This document shows, one piece after another, positions 1-8,504 of a stretch of 32,070 bases of DNA. The translations under genes and the position numbers were made by a program. Origin of the DNA: JAHEAO01 sp041633555 (GTDB lineage: Bacteria > Pseudomonadota > Alphaproteobacteria > Rhodobacterales > Rhodobacteraceae); assembly GCA_041633555.1 (NCBI GenBank), contig JBFKFZ010000036.1:1-32070 (forward strand), written 5' to 3'. Positions within the stretch are counted from its first letter, which is position 1. The number at the start of each line of letters is the position of its first letter. A model generated the notes under the pieces. That model had not been told where the DNA came from. It saw nothing but the letters and a program-made list of their open reading frames with translations, and did no database searches.

Positions 1-411
1 GTCAAATTTGAAAGCACCGCTTCTACCGTGTGTTTCGCCTCCCGGCGCCGCGGTGTCGTCGGAGCGGACATCCGTCACCGACGCAGCATTTCCGAGGATA
101 TACGGGCGGCGAGTCGGGGGCCATTCCACCGTTCGGGACGAGGCGCGCTACTCTTGCCAGATGGCCTCTGCTAGCGAAGGCGAAAGCGTGGGTTTGCCGC
201 GACTGTAAATTGGCAGGTGACTAATCTGGAAATCGGGCATGCAAAGATACCCGATGCCCATCGAGAACAGCCGCAAGCAACGTCTTCCTGGCCACTCTCA
301 CAAACCACTGCGCGTGGCGGGCGCTGGCTGTGATGTGCAAATGAAACACCTGCAGACCGGCGTCAAACCCTGGCTTGTCTGATCAGATTTCGGTCACTAC
401 CAGATGGCTCC
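1..411. other. Region without a convincing gene; possible broken fragment
   Basis: No well-supported gene lies before the putA stop codon. On the minus strand a reading frame opens with ATG at 238-240 (it begins MPDFQISHLPIYSRGKP), hits a TAG at 148-150, and then stays open to the window edge with protein-like composition (PYILGNAASVTDV). It has no Shine-Dalgarno, and I recognise no family. It could be a remnant interrupted by one stop, or chance. Plus-strand frames here are short and look non-coding. I see no clear rho-independent terminator for putA between 300 and 411. Confidence 0.25.
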
Positions 412-3400
412 TCACGAAGATGACGCCAGCAGGCTCGCGTTACCGCCCGCTGCCGTCGTGTCGATGCAGAGGTGGCGTTCCAGCACATAGCGTTCCGGGG
501 CCACCGACTCGGTCACGAGCGGGACGATCGGACCGTCGCGTTGCGACAGAGCGACTCGCAAGTCGCGGGTCCAGTCGGATCGACCGGAGGCGGCAACCAC
601 GGCAAAACCGTCGACGGATTTCAGCACGTCCGGCGAGACGGTTCCATCCAGCGCGGCAACTGGCGCGCCAGCGGCCATCAATTCCCTGGTCGCGGCCCTC
701 GCACCGGGCACTGCAACGACGGCGCCACAGCCTGCGCCGAGGGCCTGAACTGCTTGCGCCAGGGCGATCTCCACGGTTGGTCCGAGGCAAAGAGCATTGC
801 CCCTCGGAAAGGTGCGAAGCCGATTGCTTTCCCCTGTCGGCCCAGGCAGAGATTGCGGCGACATGTCCATCGCGGCGGTTTCCGTCAGGGCCTTGCGGAC
901 TAGCCCCGGCTTTCCGCTGAACCCCGTGCGCAACACATGAACGCGGTCTGTCCGGGCCGCCCAGTTGCGGGCGTCGATCGCGCCAAGCGCCTTTTGCAGG
1001 GCATCTGCGTCCAGCGCGTCGCCTTCGGGGGCAGCGTGGCTCTCAACCTTGCCGATCCTGCGGAATCGGGTCAGGTAGAGCGGCCCGCCCGCCTTGGGAC
1101 CGGTCCCGGACAGGCCTTCGCCGCCGAATGGCTGACTGCCGACAATGGCGCCGATCTGGTTGCGATTCACGTAGCAATTGCCAACCTGAATCCTCTCGAT
1201 GATCTGCTCGACCCGGTCGTCGATCCGCGTGTGCAGGCCGAAGGTCAGGCCGTATTGCCTGTCGTTGATCGCGTCGATGACCTTGTCGATATCGCGGGCC
1301 TTGAAGGTTGCCACATGCAGCACCGGGCCAAAGATCTCGCGCTCCATGTCGGCAATCCCGCCAACCTTGACGATGGCCGGGGTCACATATGTGCCGCCCC
1401 CCGGCGCGGGCAAGGTCTTGATCAGGGTGCCGGCCTTTTCATGCGCCGCGATATAGCCCAGGATGTCGGCCTGTGCGTCGCCATCGATCACCGGCGACAC
1501 ATCGACGTCGGTTCGCCATGGATCGCCGATCACCAGCGCGTCGAGCGCGCCGGACAGCATCTGCATCAGCTTGTCATGCACGTCTTCCTGCACATAGAGC
1601 ACCCGCAGCGCGGAACAGCGCTGACCGGCGGACTGGAATGACGAGATCAGGATGTCGCGCACGGCCTGTTCCGGCAGCGCGGTCGAATCCACGATCATGG
1701 CGTTCAGCCCGCCGGTTTCGGCAATCAGCACCGCATCCGGCCCGGCGTTCCTGGCGAGCGCCTTGTGAATGATCTGCGCCACCTCGGTCGAGCCGGTAAA
1801 GCAGACCCCGGCAATACGCGGATCGCTGGTCAGCGGTCCGCCCACGGTCGGGCCGTCGCCGGGCAGCAATTGCAGCGCGGCCTCGGGCAGACCGGCGTCG
1901 CGCATCATCTGCACCGCGCGGGCCGCGATCATCGGTGTCTGTTCGGCCGGTTTCGCCAACACGGCATTGCCGACGGCCAGGGCCGCCGCGATCTGGCCGG
2001 TGAAAATCGCCAGAGGGAAGTTCCACGGGCTGATGCAGACAAAGACACCGCGCGGGCCGCCGGGCTCCTCCTCTTCCAGCCGCTCGGCCTCGTTGGCGTA
2101 ATAGCGCAGGAAGTCGACCGCTTCGCGCACTTCGGCAATGCCGTCGGGCACGGTCTTGCCCGCCTCGCGCGTGGTGATCGATGTCAACTCGGCAATGTTG
2201 TCCTCGTAGATATCAGCCAGCTTGCGAAGAATGCCTGCGCGCTCGGCCACGGGGCGTGCAGACCAGTCCTTGTACCCGGCCTCGGCGGCCTCGATGGCTG
2301 CGGCGACATCGTCTGCGGTGGCCTCCTGAACGGTGCCCACCTTTCGCGTTTTGTCGGCGGGTGAGAACAGGTCGCGCACCGGTCCTGACGACGTGCGGCC
2401 CCCTGCAATCATTGGCGCCGCCGACCAGGTGGTGTCGGCAAATTCCTCGCGCGCTGCCAGAAGCGGCAGGATCGAGGCCGGTTCGTTGATACGGTAGCCC
2501 TTGGAATTGGCCCGGTCGGGCGCAAACAGGTTCACGGGCAGACGGATCGACGGGCTGGCGATCTGGTCGCCCAGCTTTTCCATCGCTGCCACCGGGTCCG
2601 CGGAGATCGACTCTGCGGGGATGCTGGGATCGACGATCTGGTTCACAAACGAAGAGTTGGCACCGTTTTCCAGCAGGCGACGGACGAGATAGGCGAGCAA
2701 GTCCTGATGCGCGCCAACCGGTGCATAGATACGGCAATGCGTGCCCTCGGATTTCTTGACGATTTCATGCAGCGATTCTCCCATGCCGTGCAGGCGCTGA
2801 AACTCGAAACTGTCCTTGTCATTGCCCGCCATGGCGACCACGGCGGCGCAGGTATGGGCATTGTGCGTTGCGAACTGCGGATAGATGCGGTCGCGCCGGT
2901 CCAGGAGCATTTGCGCGCAGGCCATGTAGCTGACATCGGTGTTGTTCTTGCGGGTGTAGACGGGGAACCGCTCGACACCGAGTTCCTGTGCCAACTTGAT
3001 CTCTGTGTCCCAATAGGCGCCCTTGACCAGCCGTACCATGATCTTGCGATCATAGCGCTCTGCCATGTCGTAAAGCGTCTCGATTACCGGCGCGGCTCGG
3101 CGGCCATAGGCCTGCACCACCACACCGAAACCGTCCCAACCCGCCAGGGCCGGGTCCGACAGCATCGCCTCGATCAGATCGAGCGAAAGATCGAGTCGGT
3201 CCTGTTCCTCGGCATCGATGTTAAAGCCGATGCCCGCCGCCGCCGCCTGTATTGCCAGTTCAAGCGCGCGCGGCAGCAGTTCTGCCATGACCGTCTCTTT
3301 GTGGGTGAACTCATAGCGAGGATGCAGTGCCGATAGCTTGACCGATATTCCGGGGCTCGAGCGCACGTCGCCCTTGGCCTGCTTGGCAATGGCGCTGATC

Positions 3401-4077
3401 GCCTTGGCATAGGCCGTGTGATAGCGCTGCGCATCCTCGTCGGTGCGCGCTGCTTCGCCCAACATGTCATAGGAGTAAGTATAGCCCTCTTCCTCGAGAT
3501 CGCGGGCGTTCTTCAGACCTTCTTCGATGGTCTGGCCGAGAACGAACTGCCGCCCGAGGATCTTCATGGATTGGCCGACGGCAGTGCGCACCACCGGTTC
3601 GCCCAGCCGCTTGACCAGACCGCGCAGGGCACGTGCCGGGCCTTTGGGTTCGTCATCCAGAACCTTGCCTGTCAGCATCAGCGCCCAGGTCGATGCATTG
3701 ACCAGCGACGACGACGAATGCCCGAGATGCGCGCCCCAGTTCGACGGTGCGACCTTGTCCTCGATCAGGTCGTCGATCGTCTCGGCATCCGGAACACGCA
3801 GCAAGGCTTCGGCAAGACACATCAGCCCGACGCCTTCGGATGTCGACAGGCCGTATTCGGCCAGGAAAGCCTCCATCATCGATGGGGAAGTTTCGTTGCG
3901 GACTCGCGTCACATACTGGGCGCCGGCGGCCGCCACCATTTCGCGCTGCTCTTTCGAGAGCTTGATCCGGCCCGCCAGAGACCTGAGCAATTCGGCCTCG
4001 TCCGCGAAGTAGTTGTTCCGAACTTGCGCGCGAATGGGGTTTGCGTCAGCCATTGATGCGGTCGCGGCCTTGGTCAT
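412..4077 (-). CDS. putA: Bifunctional proline dehydrogenase / L-glutamate gamma-semialdehyde dehydrogenase PutA
   Basis: PutA oxidises proline to glutamate in two steps: an FAD-dependent proline dehydrogenase and an NAD-dependent aldehyde dehydrogenase. The 1221 residues show an N-terminal helical domain, the PRODH barrel at about 190-490 (LVKGAYWDTE near 350, RRLLENGANSSFVNQ at 466-480), then the ALDH domain at about 555-1010 with the ETGG glutamate at 787 and catalytic Cys821 in SAGQRCSALR. About 200 further residues form the C-terminal domain of long-form PutA. The ribbon-helix-helix DNA-binding domain of E. coli PutA is absent, so it is unlikely to repress its own gene; alphaproteobacteria usually control putA through an Lrp-type PutR, and none is seen nearby. 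The start is supported by GGTGGAG about 8 nt upstream. It lies 64 bp behind the nitrilase-like gene on the same strand, so co-transcription is possible. Confidence 0.97.
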   Translation of the reverse strand: MTKAATASMADANPIRAQVRNNYFADEAELLRSLAGRIKLSKEQREMVAAAGAQYVTRVRNETSPSMMEAFLAEYGLSTSEGVGLMCLAEALLRVPDAETIDDLIEDKVAPSNWGAHLGHSSSSLVNASTWALMLTGKVLDDEPKGPARALRGLVKRLGEPVVRTAVGQSMKILGRQFVLGQTIEEGLKNARDLEEEGYTYSYDMLGEAARTDEDAQRYHTAYAKAISAIAKQAKGDVRSSPGISVKLSALHPRYEFTHKETVMAELLPRALELAIQAAAAGIGFNIDAEEQDRLDLSLDLIEAMLSDPALAGWDGFGVVVQAYGRRAAPVIETLYDMAERYDRKIMVRLVKGAYWDTEIKLAQELGVERFPVYTRKNNTDVSYMACAQMLLDRRDRIYPQFATHNAHTCAAVVAMAGNDKDSFEFQRLHGMGESLHEIVKKSEGTHCRIYAPVGAHQDLLAYLVRRLLENGANSSFVNQIVDPSIPAESISADPVAAMEKLGDQIASPSIRLPVNLFAPDRANSKGYRINEPASILPLLAAREEFADTTWSAAPMIAGGRTSSGPVRDLFSPADKTRKVGTVQEATADDVAAAIEAAEAGYKDWSARPVAERAGILRKLADIYEDNIAELTSITTREAGKTVPDGIAEVREAVDFLRYYANEAERLEEEEPGGPRGVFVCISPWNFPLAIFTGQIAAALAVGNAVLAKPAEQTPMIAARAVQMMRDAGLPEAALQLLPGDGPTVGGPLTSDPRIAGVCFTGSTEVAQIIHKALARNAGPDAVLIAETGGLNAMIVDSTALPEQAVRDILISSFQSAGQRCSALRVLYVQEDVHDKLMQMLSGALDALVIGDPWRTDVDVSPVIDGDAQADILGYIAAHEKAGTLIKTLPAPGGGTYVTPAIVKVGGIADMEREIFGPVLHVATFKARDIDKVIDAINDRQYGLTFGLHTRIDDRVEQIIERIQVGNCYVNRNQIGAIVGSQPFGGEGLSGTGPKAGGPLYLTRFRRIGKVESHAAPEGDALDADALQKALGAIDARNWAARTDRVHVLRTGFSGKPGLVRKALTETAAMDMSPQSLPGPTGESNRLRTFPRGNALCLGPTVEIALAQAVQALGAGCGAVVAVPGARAATRELMAAGAPVAALDGTVSPDVLKSVDGFAVVAASGRSDWTRDLRVALSQRDGPIVPLVTESVAPERYVLERHLCIDTTAAGGNASLLASSS

Positions 4078-4141
4078 ATCATTGTCTCCACCTTGAGTTT
4101 TCTTGTTCTGGAAGTGCCAGTTTGTTTGATGTTCTGTGCGG

Positions 4142-4987
4142 TCACGGGTGGATCAGACAAGGCCGATCGTAGCTGGCCCATCTGTCCTGCAGAAAAGTGT
4201 AGTTGGCTCGCGCTTCGCGCAATTGCTGGCGGTCAATTTCGATACGCCGGAAGTCTTCATCATGCGCAGCGAAATGCTGAGGGCCGCGGGTTTCGTCCAT
4301 CCATGGATAGCAGAAAAGCGAACTTCCGTAATCCTGTCCGGCGCGGTTCAGCGACAGGAAGAATATTTGGTTCTCGATGGCACGTGTCGTCGCGAATGCA
4401 TGCCATGTGGGAAAAGACGGGTCCCTGAAATAGGCTCCGCAATGCAAGATGACATCGACGCCGTGTTTCAAGACGAGCATACGCGCCATTTCCGGAAAGC
4501 GGATGTCGTAACAGATGATCGGTGACAGGGTGAAGCCCTTGATCTTGAAAACCAAAAGGCTGCTACCGGCGGAAAAGTACTCCTTCTCCATCGACGCGCC
4601 GTATTGGCACAGGTGCAACTTGTCATAATGCCCGGCCAGCGCGCCTTGCGGCGTGACCACCGCGATCGAGATATAAGTGCCTGCATCGTCCCGCCGGGCA
4701 AAACTGTAGCAAACATGAACACCAAATTCGATGGCCAGCGCCGACCACGTCTGAAACGAGGCCCCGTCAAGAGGCTCGGAAATCGCGTCAAGATGATCAA
4801 AGGCCGCGCGGGAATAATCGATGCTCGAAAGCTCCGGCAAGACTACCAGGTCGGTTTTCTGCGATGACAGGTGCGCGCGCAGTTTTGCGGCCGTATCTGC
4901 AAGATGCCTGTCGCGGGCATCTGCGCTTGGTGTCGGCGGGATTTCAATCTGACAGGCCAGAAGAGCCAGGGTATCCTGTGATGTCAT
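4142..4987 (-). CDS. Nitrilase-superfamily carbon-nitrogen hydrolase
   Basis: This is a 281-residue member of the carbon-nitrogen hydrolase family, which cleaves amides, N-carbamoyl compounds or, rarely, nitriles in the cytoplasm. The Glu-Lys-Cys catalytic triad is visible: Glu52 in VVLPELSS, Lys123 in HYDKLHLCQYG and Cys159 in SPIICYDIRFPE. There is no signal peptide. The length fits the family. The best Shine-Dalgarno, GAGGAG, is about 14 nt upstream of the ATG, so initiation may be weak. It precedes putA on the same strand and is divergent from a TRAP transporter, which suggests that it may release an amino acid or its relative from an imported amide. That is context only; the substrate cannot be read from the sequence. 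Confidence 0.9.
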   Translation of the reverse strand: MTSQDTLALLACQIEIPPTPSADARDRHLADTAAKLRAHLSSQKTDLVVLPELSSIDYSRAAFDHLDAISEPLDGASFQTWSALAIEFGVHVCYSFARRDDAGTYISIAVVTPQGALAGHYDKLHLCQYGASMEKEYFSAGSSLLVFKIKGFTLSPIICYDIRFPEMARMLVLKHGVDVILHCGAYFRDPSFPTWHAFATTRAIENQIFFLSLNRAGQDYGSSLFCYPWMDETRGPQHFAAHDEDFRRIEIDRQQLREARANYTFLQDRWASYDRPCLIHP

Positions 4988-5298
4988 TCGACTGATGCCC
5001 TCTCCTCAAAGACCGTCACGATGTTCGTTCCATCTCATTCGGATTGCAACTGCGCTCTGCGAGCGGGTCAGGTATTGGCGCGGCAAAACACTATCCCTAC
5101 TCAGCTTCAGGCCAGTACTGCGCAGCGGGTCCGATAGTCGCTCACTTACGCAGAGCAATATTCTTACGAAACAAGAGGAGCGTGCGAAACAAATTGCGGC
5201 CAGCGGCTTATTTGCCTAGGCTTAACAAACGCGATGAATGACGATGCGTTCAGAAGCGAATCTGAACCGAATAAGAAGATCCAAAGGGAGAAGACTCT
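4988..5298. promoter_or_regulatory. Divergent intergenic region, nitrilase/putA and TRAP operon
   Basis: These 311 bp separate two divergently transcribed units and must hold both promoters. I see no coding sequence. The octamer CGAAACAA occurs twice as a direct repeat around 5166-5191. A weak promoter-like pair for the plus strand is TTGCGG followed 17 bp later by TAGGCT. dctP has a good ribosome binding site (GGGAG, 8 nt before ATG). No convincing operator palindrome was found. Confidence 0.4.
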
Positions 5299-6303
5299 AT
5301 GAGTTTCACGAAGATCATCAAAGTCCTGACAGTTGGTGCGCTGAGCGCCCTGATCTCGACAGCCGCGGTTGCACAAGACATGACCCTGCGTTTTGCGGGT
5401 GTGTTTCCTATTGACCACCAGGGCACCAAGATGATGGAGCAGGTGGCTGCTGATGTCGCAGCTGCGAATGTCGGTCTGAAAATTGACGTGTTCCCGGCAA
5501 ACCAGCTGGGGTCCGGCGAAGCCCTGTTCGAAGACGTTGCCCGCGGCAATATCGACCTGGCAGCGGCCTTCATCTATGCCGATACCGACCCACGCCTGGA
5601 ATTCCTGTCTATGCCGTTCCTCGTCAGCGGCTGGGACGAGATGGACAGCATCATGCGCAACATGGATTCCGAGTACAACAAGGTTCTGCAGGAGATCACC
5701 GACGAATACAGCGTGCACGTGGTCGCGCAGAACCCCGAAGGTTTTGTCGGGATCGTCGCCACGAAGGAGCCGACGAATTGGAACACCTATGACGACAAGG
5801 GCATGAACATTCGCGTCTGGTCCTCGGCCATCGTGAAATCCATGGTCGAGTCGCTCGGCTACAAGGCCACGACGATGGCCTGGGGCGATATCTTCCCGGC
5901 GATCCAGTCGGGTATTGTCGACGGTGCGATCTGCTGCACCAAGACGGCGACCTATTCCATTTTTGCTCAGTCGGATGTCGGAACGCACTTTGTCGAACTC
6001 AACGCGATCTCGGAACTGACCACCTACTACGCATCGCAACGGACGCTCGACAAACTGAGCGACGAACAGCGCTCGGTTCTCGAAGCGGCGATGACCAAGG
6101 CGTCGGATGACTTCTTCGCCTACAACCGTGAAAACGATGCCGCCTTTGAAGCGAAATTGGTCGAGAAGGGCTACACCATCCTGAAACTCAGCGAGGAAGA
6201 ACAAGCTGCGACGGCCACGAAAATTCGCGAGGAAATCTGGCCAATGATGGCCGAGAGCGTTGGCCAGGATATCGTCGACCGCATGCTGGCGGGCAAGAAC
6301 TGA
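5299..6303 (+). CDS. dctP: TRAP transporter substrate-binding protein, DctP family
   Basis: This is a periplasmic binding protein of a tripartite ATP-independent periplasmic transporter. The 334 residues begin with a Sec signal peptide (cleavage after AAVAQ, about residue 26). The DctP core is clear: a ligand-binding arginine, Arg172, in GMNIRVWSS, followed by the family segment MAWGDIFPAIQSGIVDGAI, in which Gly-Val/Ile-Val-Asp-Gly closes the site. It captures an organic anion, normally a carboxylate, for the DctQM permease encoded next. The ligand cannot be named. It is divergent from the nitrilase-putA pair, so an amide or amino-acid-like carboxylate is one guess. A terminator hairpin follows the stop codon, which would make this protein more abundant than the permease. 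Confidence 0.93.
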   Translation: MSFTKIIKVLTVGALSALISTAAVAQDMTLRFAGVFPIDHQGTKMMEQVAADVAAANVGLKIDVFPANQLGSGEALFEDVARGNIDLAAAFIYADTDPRLEFLSMPFLVSGWDEMDSIMRNMDSEYNKVLQEITDEYSVHVVAQNPEGFVGIVATKEPTNWNTYDDKGMNIRVWSSAIVKSMVESLGYKATTMAWGDIFPAIQSGIVDGAICCTKTATYSIFAQSDVGTHFVELNAISELTTYYASQRTLDKLSDEQRSVLEAAMTKASDDFFAYNRENDAAFEAKLVEKGYTILKLSEEEQAATATKIREEIWPMMAESVGQDIVDRMLAGKN

Positions 6304-6320
6304 CAGCCCAGCAACCCGAG

Positions 6321-6348
6321 GGGCCGACAGAATTGTCGGCCCTTTTTT
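6321..6348 (+). terminator. Intercistronic terminator between dctP and dctQ
   Basis: A 9-bp perfect stem (GGGCCGACA / TGTCGGCCC) with the loop GAAT is followed directly by six T residues. It sits 17 nt after the dctP stop and 32 nt before the dctQ start. Partial termination here would raise the ratio of binding protein to permease, a common arrangement for transporters. Confidence 0.85.
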
Positions 6349-6380
6349 CCATATTGTGAGCAGGAAAATCAGGGGGTGAA

Positions 6381-6995
6381 ATGTCAAAAACAAAAGTCGA
6401 TCAACCGACATTCTTCGGCTACGCTGTCACTGAGGGCCAGAAGAAAATAACGGACGAACTGCCGCCAATCATCGGTTATCCCATGAAGCTCATGGCCATG
6501 GTCATGAGGATGATTGTGACGGCATCCGGGTTTATCATGGCCTTCACCTTCGGGGCGGTCGTGGTAATCAGATACGGTTTCGGGGGCGACCTTTTTGCCT
6601 ACGAGGAATGGCTGCTGGCCATCAGCATCGTCGGCTTTTTTGCCGGTGCGGTTCTGGCCTCCTCGCGCAATCTGCATATCAACGCAGATATCCTTGGCAT
6701 TGTGATCCACGATCCCCGTTTGATCTGGTGGCGCGGGTTCCTTGTCTTGTTGATTGAACTGGTGGTGATCCTGTTTCTCTTTTATGCCTGCTATGTCTCA
6801 ATCCTTGATGACTTCTCATTCCCACGGTTGCGTTCAACCCCGGTGTTGCGCATCCCGTTTGTAACCTGGCGCATTGCGATCATGGTGGCCTTCGGCTTCA
6901 TGGCAATGTTCACGGCAGCGTATCTTTACGTGCATATACGCAAAGGGCTGGGCCTTCCCCTGAAATCCGACACCGATAAGGGGACCTCCAAATGA
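6381..6995 (+). CDS. dctQ: TRAP transporter small permease, DctQ family
   Basis: The 204-residue membrane protein has about four hydrophobic segments (near residues 35-60, 72-95, 115-140 and 155-180), as expected for the small TRAP subunit. The family is poorly conserved in sequence, so the call rests on topology and on the position between dctP and dctM. The N-terminal extension of some 30 polar residues is slightly long. GGGGG a few bases before the ATG supports the start. The last four bases overlap the dctM start (ATGA), indicating translational coupling. Confidence 0.9.
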   Translation: MSKTKVDQPTFFGYAVTEGQKKITDELPPIIGYPMKLMAMVMRMIVTASGFIMAFTFGAVVVIRYGFGGDLFAYEEWLLAISIVGFFAGAVLASSRNLHINADILGIVIHDPRLIWWRGFLVLLIELVVILFLFYACYVSILDDFSFPRLRSTPVLRIPFVTWRIAIMVAFGFMAMFTAAYLYVHIRKGLGLPLKSDTDKGTSK

Positions 6996-8284
6996 TCATC
7001 ACCGGAAGTCTTTTCATCGTCTGTGCGATGCTGCTGCTGGGCGTCAGCGTCTATGTGGCCTTCGGGTCGGTCTTGATCTTCATCGCACTCGTCGGGGACC
7101 AGTCCATCTCGGGCTATCTGCCGACCGGGTCAACGGGGATCCGTTCACTGGTCCTTCTGGCGATCCCGCTCTTCATGATCGCTGGTGGCATCATGGAGAA
7201 GGGCAAGATCGCAGCACCTCTCGTGGCCCTGGCCGAGATGTTCATTGGCCATATCAAGGGCGGTCTGAGCGCTGCGGGGGTTCTGGCCTGTGGCGTTTTC
7301 GGGTCCATTTCCGGCAGTGCAAATGCAACACTGACCTGCATCGGCGGCATCATGATGCCGCATCTGAAAAAGGCGAACTACCCGGGCGGGCAATCGGCTG
7401 CATTGATCGTCTCTGCAAGCCCGCTGGGGCTGTTGATTCCGCCAAGTTCGTCGCACATTCTCTATGGCTGGGTCGCGCAACAACACGTTCTTAAGTGCTT
7501 CCTCTCGACGGTCATTCCAGCGATCATCTTGATCACCCTGCTGATCATCACCAACCAGTTCATGCTGCGTAAATACAACAATATCGAGCTGTCAGAACGC
7601 CCCAAGCCATTCATGCCCACCTTGGGTCGACAGGGTCGTTTGGCAGGACCGGCGTTGATGATGCCGATCATCATTCTGGGCGGCATCTATGGTGGCATCA
7701 TGACACCAACCGAGGCTGCGGGTATTGCCGTCGTCTATGCGATCCCGGTCGCGATCTATTTCTACCGCGGGCTGACCTGGAAATCCTTGGCACAGACCAT
7801 CCAGACGTCCGGCGTGACGATCGGCGTGGTGATGGTGATGATCTTCATGGTCCTGATCGTCTCCGACAACTTGATTGCCCAGGGTGCACCTCAGCTGGCC
7901 AAGGACATGGTCTATTCGGTGTCGGAGAATCCGATCGTGATCCTTCTGATGATCAACGTGGTGATGATCCTGATCGGGATGCTCATGGACGATATTTCGG
8001 GCTTGCTTCTGGCGACCCCGATCCTGTTGCCCATCGCGCAAAGCACCGGCATGGATCCGATTCATTTTGCAGCCGTCATCGGGGTGAACCTCGGCATGGC
8101 CAACATCACGCCGCCGACGGCGCCGCTTCTCTATCTGGGCGCACAGGTATGTGACACCCCGGTGTCGAAGATGCTGTGGCCGACACTGGTGTTCATCATC
8201 TTCGCCTGGCTGCCGACGCTGATGCTGACCACCTTTGTTCCGGAACTGGCGCTCTGGCTGCCCGACCTCCTGCTTGGCAGGTAA
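6992..8284 (+). CDS. dctM: TRAP transporter large permease, DctM family
   Basis: The 430-residue inner-membrane protein is the ion-coupled transport channel of the TRAP system. It is hydrophobic throughout, with the length and repeat organisation typical of DctM. Family segments include LLAIPLFMIAGGIMEKG near residues 50-70, GVFGSISGSANATL near 100, SPLGLLIPPSSS near 140-155, and NLGMANITPPTAPLLYLG near the C-terminus. It moves the ligand captured by DctP into the cytoplasm using a Na+ or H+ gradient. It is the last gene of the operon; a hairpin follows 20 bp after the stop. Confidence 0.95.
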   Translation: MIITGSLFIVCAMLLLGVSVYVAFGSVLIFIALVGDQSISGYLPTGSTGIRSLVLLAIPLFMIAGGIMEKGKIAAPLVALAEMFIGHIKGGLSAAGVLACGVFGSISGSANATLTCIGGIMMPHLKKANYPGGQSAALIVSASPLGLLIPPSSSHILYGWVAQQHVLKCFLSTVIPAIILITLLIITNQFMLRKYNNIELSERPKPFMPTLGRQGRLAGPALMMPIIILGGIYGGIMTPTEAAGIAVVYAIPVAIYFYRGLTWKSLAQTIQTSGVTIGVVMVMIFMVLIVSDNLIAQGAPQLAKDMVYSVSENPIVILLMINVVMILIGMLMDDISGLLLATPILLPIAQSTGMDPIHFAAVIGVNLGMANITPPTAPLLYLGAQVCDTPVSKMLWPTLVFIIFAWLPTLMLTTFVPELALWLPDLLLGR

Positions 8285-8304
8285 GCTGACGGTACCATAA
8301 CGAA

Positions 8305-8333
8305 AAAGGGCGCCTGCATGCTGGGCGCCCTTT
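8305..8333 (+). terminator. Terminator after dctM
   Basis: A 10-bp perfect stem (AAAGGGCGCC / GGCGCCCTTT) with a 9-nt loop begins 20 bp past the dctM stop and runs into a T-rich tail. The A-rich base of the stem on the other strand means that it may also terminate the small minus-strand gene that converges on it. Confidence 0.85.
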
Positions 8334-8408
8334 CTCATTTCGATAGCTGATCGGGCTTGGGCCGTTCAAACCGGGGCCCTCAGTGACCTGGCACGGTATG
8401 GGTCCGCA

Positions 8409-8504
8409 TTACTGGACAAATATCCAGGAATGCAGACCGATAAACAGAGCGGTCACCGCGACCAACGAAGCGATTCCGAAAACGTCTTTTGCAAGATTTG
8501 TCAT
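8409..8504 (-). CDS. Putative 31-residue single-pass membrane micro-protein
   Basis: Reading the minus strand from ATG at 8502-8504 gives 31 residues: a short polar start (MTNLAKDVFG), one continuous hydrophobic stretch (about residues 11-30, through IASLVAVTALFIGLHSW) and a stop. The Shine-Dalgarno AGGAG sits 8 nt before the ATG, a near-ideal spacing that is unlikely by chance. The product would be a tiny inner-membrane protein with its N-terminus probably cytoplasmic. Very small hydrophobic proteins of this kind occur in Rhodobacterales genomes, but I cannot name a family. It converges on the dctM terminator and is not part of the TRAP operon. Confidence 0.6.
   Translation of the reverse strand: MTNLAKDVFGIASLVAVTALFIGLHSWIFVQ

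Noticed and set aside
5054..5156. GCTCTGCG and CGCAGAGC as a distant inverted repeat in the divergent intergenic region
   Set aside because: Eight bases separated by about 87 bp is compatible with chance in GC-rich DNA.
5164..6411. 415-codon open frame on the minus strand opposite dctP
   Set aside because: It is the antisense shadow of dctP, with no family motif; dctP has a signal peptide, conserved motifs and a ribosome binding site.
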